Of a DNA stretch of 64,000 nucleotides, positions 59,426-64,000 are shown one piece after another. The position numbers and the translations under genes are program-made. This stretch comes from Diphasiastrum complanatum (lineage: Eukaryota; Streptophyta; Lycopodiopsida; Lycopodiales; Lycopodiaceae). How positions within the stretch are numbered: the first letter of the stretch is position 1; every line of letters begins with the position of its first letter. The notes beneath the pieces are model-generated. The model worked only from the letters and a program-made list of their open reading frames with translations. It was not told the origin of the DNA and searched no databases. The stretch covers positions 69,931,961 to 69,995,960 of the forward strand of contig CM055094.1 in assembly GCA_029204225.1 (NCBI GenBank), read 5' to 3'.

Positions 59426-61808
59426 TGTGAAATATTCAACTAGTTTAGTCATATTTGCTACATTTTATTATTTGGAAAATTGAGGCCAATTCTGTTTTAG
59501 ACTTAAGAGTTTTCAAAGTTCAGTAGTCTAAATTTCATTTGAATAAACACTTTTTGAAAGTGTGGGAAAGTTAGAAGTCGAGTTTAAGTAGATTCAAATT
59601 TGAATCTTGGGTATTTTGAATCTAGACCCAAAAGTAGTAGGATTTACATTTTGGTGGGAAAGCCGAGTGGCCAAATAGGATTTAGACCTGTTATAAAATG
59701 AGGCAACTCGTGTAGAGACATATCTTCTCTCTTCTCTATCTCAATTCATGCTTATACATGGTTCTCTTGGGTTCTTCTATCCATTGGTGCACTATACTTG
59801 TCATTGCATGCAATTCTATGTGTAGAATTATGTATATTTGCTATTTTTGGATCCACACATGTGAAATACAGTACCTTGTTGGTTTTGTATGGATGACAAT
59901 AGTACTTTATCTTTTGATTCATATTTGATCAAGTTCTATTAGAGTTTGCATCTCATTTTCTTTGTAGATGCTGATTTTCTACATTCGTGAGATTGGTAGA
60001 GTAGCTTCTTTTGTAATCCAAGATCCTTTTGTAGATTGGATCATCATTAATCTGAAATCCTTCACATGGTATCAGAGCTTGTGTTTTAGGTTATTATGGA
60101 GGAAATCATATGTATCAATGATTTGGTGAAGATATCAAGGCTAGAGCATGCTATAGAGGATTTTACACCCAAATCGAGTTTTTTGCTTTTGTAGATTGGA
60201 TCTTTTGTAGATCAAAACCCTATATAGGTTCATAAACTTAATCAGTTCCAATTTTTGAATTCACATACTGGATTTGGCCGATTTTTGGATCATTGGATCA
60301 GCCTAAGTGGTGGCTAATAGATTGCATATCAAATTTTCAGCATTTGCATATAGATTTGAAATAATCATTTTTATGTGATTTTGTCAAAACCCCAATTTTG
60401 ATTGGATCTCTAGATAGTGAGATTGTTAGACCATAGGTTGATCAAGATTTCATGATTCTGTGTGTTGATTTGCTTGGTATAAGTGCTAAAAGAGAATTTT
60501 TGAGATAGTTTCAAATCTTTGTGATTTCTTTTGAAAACATTTGTTGTTGTTCAAAGGAGTGCTTTGTGCATTGAAACAGGTTGAAATATAAGATTAGGTC
60601 ATTGCTACATGACAACAATAAATGAATTCATGTTGGAAGCCAATGATAGGCTTATCTCAAGTAGCTATTCGTTGTGGAAAGTGAGGATGGAATCACTTCT
60701 TGAGATGAATGATGTTTTTTGCATATTGTTGTAGGTTTGGAGGAGACACCAACAACACAACAAGATTAAATGAGATATGATAAGAGAGCCACAAGGGCTC
60801 TACACATTATCAAGATGAATATGTCCAATGAGCTTCTCAAGGAAGTTGGTAAGTGTACTTCATCTAATGATGCACGGGATTCGTTGAGCTTTATGAATCC
60901 AAGTCTACTTCTAGAGTGTTGACTCTAGGAAGACAAATCTTTTCTTGTTTGCAAAAGAATGAAGAAAGTCCAAGTACTTTTATTTTGAGTATGAAAGTGT
61001 AAGGATCACCAAATGAAGATCTGAATAGATCTTGTTGCAAAACAACCAAAAGGACACATGTGGAGCAGAACCACGCAACCAAACGTAGATCCCAGAGGAA
61101 GTTTCCTTCTAGACCTAGCCCCCAAGCCATAGTGAAGAACCTAAGAGAGAGGAGGAGAAACTGGCTCAAAAAACTGAATTTTCAATAGGAGGATGTGTGG
61201 GTTTAGTCATATTTGCTACATTTTCATATTTGCCAAATTGAGGCCAACTTTGTTTTAGACTTAGAGTTTGCCTTTTCAAAGTTCATTAGTCTAAATTTCA
61301 TTTAAATAAACACTTTTTGAAAGTGTGGGAAAAATAGAAGTCGAGTTTGAGTAGATTCAAATTTGAACCTTGGGTACTTTGAATCTAGAAAAATTAGTAG
61401 GGTTTACATTTTGGTGGGAAAGCCAAGTGGCCAAATAGGGTTTGACTTGTTATAAAAGGATGTAACTCCTGGAGAGACATATCTTCTCTCTTCTCTATCT
61501 CATTTCATGCTTATAGATGGTTCTCTTTGGTTCTACTATCCATTGGTGCACTATACTTGTGATTGCATGCAATTCTATGTGTAGAATGATGTATATTTGC
61601 TATTTTTGGATCCACACGTGTGATATTGTATGAACAGCAACAATACTTTATCTTTTGATTCATGTTTGATCAAGTTGTATTAGAGTTTGCATCTCACTTT
61701 GTTTGTAGATGCTAATGTTTCTACATTGGTGAGATTGGTAGAGTAGCTTCTTTTGTAAGCCAAGATCTTGTTATGGATTGGATCATCATTGATCTGAAGT
61801 CCTTCACA
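59426..61808 (+). mobile_element. Internally deleted Ty1/copia element with target duplication
   Basis: Flanked by ATCAA on both sides (59,421-59,425 and 61,809-61,813). 5' LTR 59,426-60,066, primer site TGGTATCAGAGC 60,067-60,078, leader, gag fragment 60,630-61,190, then the 3' LTR 61,199-61,808, which has lost about its first 17 bp. Protease, integrase, RT and RNase H are all absent. The same insertion is seen in the middle copy at 37,918. Confidence 0.93.
60630..61190 (+). pseudogene. Copia gag fragment (right)
   Basis: From ATG 60,630: DRLISSSYSLWKVRMESLLE, then a frameshift caused by extra T bases near 60,716. The matching stretch ALHIIKMNMSNELLKEVGK and the LYESKSTSRVLTL region follow in other frames. 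It is cut before any enzyme domain. Confidence 0.78.
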
Positions 61809-62340
61809 ATCAATGCTGAGAAATGTAGACACCAGTATTGGCTTCTCTATAGAGAAAGAAAAAGCAATACCTTCAAACACAAATTTTAATATCCTTGATA
61901 TGTGATCATGTAGTAGTAGGACTACTTATTTTGTAGTGCTTGACAAGTCTTTAATAAAACATGGATTTCTCCCATTGGTCCATTTTCACTTTATTACTGT
62001 TGCACTTTGATTTGATAAGTGGAGTAGTTCATCATTATTTGAGGGAAAATAAGTAAGGGGTTTCCCCTTTCACACTTATCTTTAATTGCCACCATTTGGC
62101 ACATGAGGTGAGATGGCCCTCTTGTCACATAGACAAGTGAAAAGTGGTTTTTGGACTTGGGAAATTGCCTAGCCTGGCATGTTGAGCTGCTAGGGTAAAT
62201 TGTGAGAAATAGACTAGTTGCATGATTGGCCAATCAACTTGCAACTTTTCATTTAACTATTTATTTACCAGTCAAGTTTGAAAAAAGGTTGGTCAGTTGC
62301 CCATCATCTCACTTGTCAACGCTTAGAAAATGGGTGACAA
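61809..62340. repeat. Copia insertion-site flank (right)
   Basis: Inverted match to 37,385-37,917. No gene recognised. Homology with the middle copy ends at about 62,340. Confidence 0.75.
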
Positions 62341-63465
62341 GAGTGACAATCTTAGAAAATCAACTTAGTCTTTGGCTTTGTCGTTTGCATCACGTTGGCT
62401 TCTATCTTTTGAAAATCTTAAAAAGATGAAAAAATCATCCAAGAATAAGAATTTTGTAATATATTGAGACTTTTAACAACAAAAATATGACAACTTTATT
62501 AAAACAAGAGCTAGATAACATTTACAAATTCAGCAAAAAAATATGAAAAAATCTGAATACATCAAGCCATTTGTAAATTTCGTAGCAAAAAAATGAATAT
62601 GCTAATGAATAATCACTACAATGGAAAGAAATTTGCTTTGATTATCATATTTCCATATAAAGTATCAAAAATCAGATCTTATTGAATTCTTTAATTTTTT
62701 TTTACAGTGTATTGAATTCACAGTGAAAGCGATTGTTTTAACCATAAATTTGATACGACATATCAAAATTTGTGTTAAACAAGTCAAAATAAAAAATACT
62801 TCTCATTTAATGACAGGTGTAACCGAATTTTCGATACTCTGTATCAAAACATCGTTCAACATTTCTAATTTAAAGTTACTCCAAAAGAATTCAATAGAAA
62901 ATTTTGATACACTATGTCAATACCTTTTCAAACACACCAACTAGATTTGTAGCTCATCGGAATTCGAATTTTTTTTTTAAATTATTTATTTTTAAACATT
63001 TTTTTTTTAAAATCCGGTGCGTCGTATTGAGTTGGTTTGTTCCAATGCAATGCATCGGATTTTATAATAATTTTTTTTTAAGTCATTATAAAATCCGATG
63101 CATTGGATCAAGTTGTGGACACACCAACTCGATGCACTGCATCTTGGTGTTTCAACTGATACATTGTATCAAATTGAAACACCAATTGCATACATCGCAT
63201 CTAGTTGGAGCATCTTATCTCATGGTTTCTACAGGATATTTTAGATAGTCTACTTATTTTATCGAGATATCAGCCAATTTAGTATCATGTTTACATTTTA
63301 ATGGCTTTAGCACTTGGAATGGTTGAAATACTGAAGCTACCTTTGATTGATGTGTCAATTTATATTGTTATTTTGAAAAGTTCAAATTATAGCTAGAGGG
63401 AGTGTTTTCATTTGCTAATGATCAGAGCTCAAAGGATCTATTAATGATTATGCATATTGTTTCAG
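62341..63465. other. AT-rich sequence, nothing recognised
   Basis: No gene or known element. Imperfect GATGCATTG/GATGCACTG/GATACATTG motifs recur between 63,020 and 63,200. This sequence is not found elsewhere in the window. Confidence 0.45.
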
Positions 63466-63543
63466 GAAACCCTAGCTAAGAAGGCCAACAAATTGGTTGT
63501 AGAAGAGAATGTATCTTGTTATGTCTTCTTTGCAAATAAATAG
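63466..63543 (+). other. Possible terminal exon of an unknown gene
   Basis: After a good acceptor (ATTGTTTCAG) the frame reads ETLAKKANKL, then VVEENVSCYVFFANK and TAG, 25 codons plus stop. A T-rich sequence follows that could be a 3' untranslated region. I do not recognise the peptide; a chance open stretch is possible. Confidence 0.22.
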
Positions 63544-64000
63544 GATATGACAATAACGTTGCTATCTAGATCCAAATATATTCCAAACTTCTATTTGCAG
63601 AGTCTTGTATTTATTGTTCTCTGTTTTGTTCTAGTAATCTAAATATTTAGCACACGTTTACAACAAAGAAAAATAGGTGTGAACCCACGTCCACAACTTT
63701 TTGTGGCAAAGGGAAATAGAAAATTATATTTCTATGCAATTGAAGATAACACGGAGATTTCATAACACAAGAATATTATGGTTGTCTAGGTTGTGATGGT
63801 TTAGAAAGATATTTGGAAATATCATATGTAATGCATAGTTGGTGTGATTTTTATGCCCATTTTGTAGACTACTTAACAAGCCAAATGGGTGGAGACTCAC
63901 TGTTTTCAACAAAGCCATTTTTACAACATCTTCAATATCTGCTTGATGGTTCACAAGGGATACAGATGGCTACGAGAGTGAAAGTCCCATGTAAATTTTT
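63544..64000. other. Nothing recognised
   Basis: AT-rich sequence to the window end with no supported gene or repeat. Confidence 0.4.

Larger units (their letters stand above)
47101..60872. repeat. Right arm of large inverted segmental duplication
   Basis: Reverse-complement partner of 1-14,335 with collinear elements. Private changes include a different 5' gypsy LTR, a solo LTR at 58,191-58,513, a 6-bp in-frame deletion in SPH copy 3, and a gag deletion of about 250 bp matching 8,480-8,727. Confidence 0.9.

Overview
The window looks like nuclear DNA of a land plant. It holds plant Ty1/copia and Ty3/gypsy retrotransposons, several with initiator-Met tRNA primer sites, CACTA (En/Spm) transposons with TNP2-type transposase, and three copies of an S1/SPH gene (plant self-incompatibility protein S1 family, PF05938) with a GT-AG intron. 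There is no bacterial-style gene organisation, no rRNA or tRNA gene and no CRISPR array. I cannot name the species.

Layout. (1) Left arm, 1-14,335: copia gag and 5' LTR (minus), a hairpin-rich block, a 98-bp tandem repeat, SPH copy 1 (minus, nonsense-mutated), AT-rich and unidentified conserved sequence, the 5' coding part of a CACTA element, and a dead Ty3/gypsy element (7,551-15,871) inserted in that CACTA. (2) 15,877-36,395: the rest of the first CACTA transposase, AT-rich triplicated repeats, a second CACTA 5' end, and inside it a 15-kb tandem array of a non-coding LTR retrotransposon with three almost identical 4,420-bp units; CACTA coding resumes at 34,919. (3) Middle copy, 36,396-42,899: copia remnant, 98-bp repeat and SPH copy 2 (minus, intact reading frame). 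(4) 42,900-46,894: CACTA fragments, a long (TC)n tract, a CACTA terminus and a copia 3' fragment. (5) Right arm, 47,101-60,872: an inverted copy of the left arm (gypsy in CACTA, conserved block, SPH copy 3 on plus, 98-bp repeat with a solo LTR, hairpin block, copia). (6) 61,809-64,000: copia flank, then mostly unassigned AT-rich DNA.

The main structure is a triplicated segment: left and middle copies in direct orientation, right copy inverted, so arms of about 14 kb face each other across about 33 kb. Shared insertion sites and shared stop codons show that the copia and gypsy elements were present, and the gypsy already dead, before the duplication. Later copy-specific events are visible: tandem growth of zinc knuckles in the left gag, a solo LTR and a swapped 5' LTR in the right arm, and large deletions in the middle and right copies. 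The only plausible host genes are the SPH copies; copies 2 and 3 could still encode secreted proteins. All transposon genes seen are broken.
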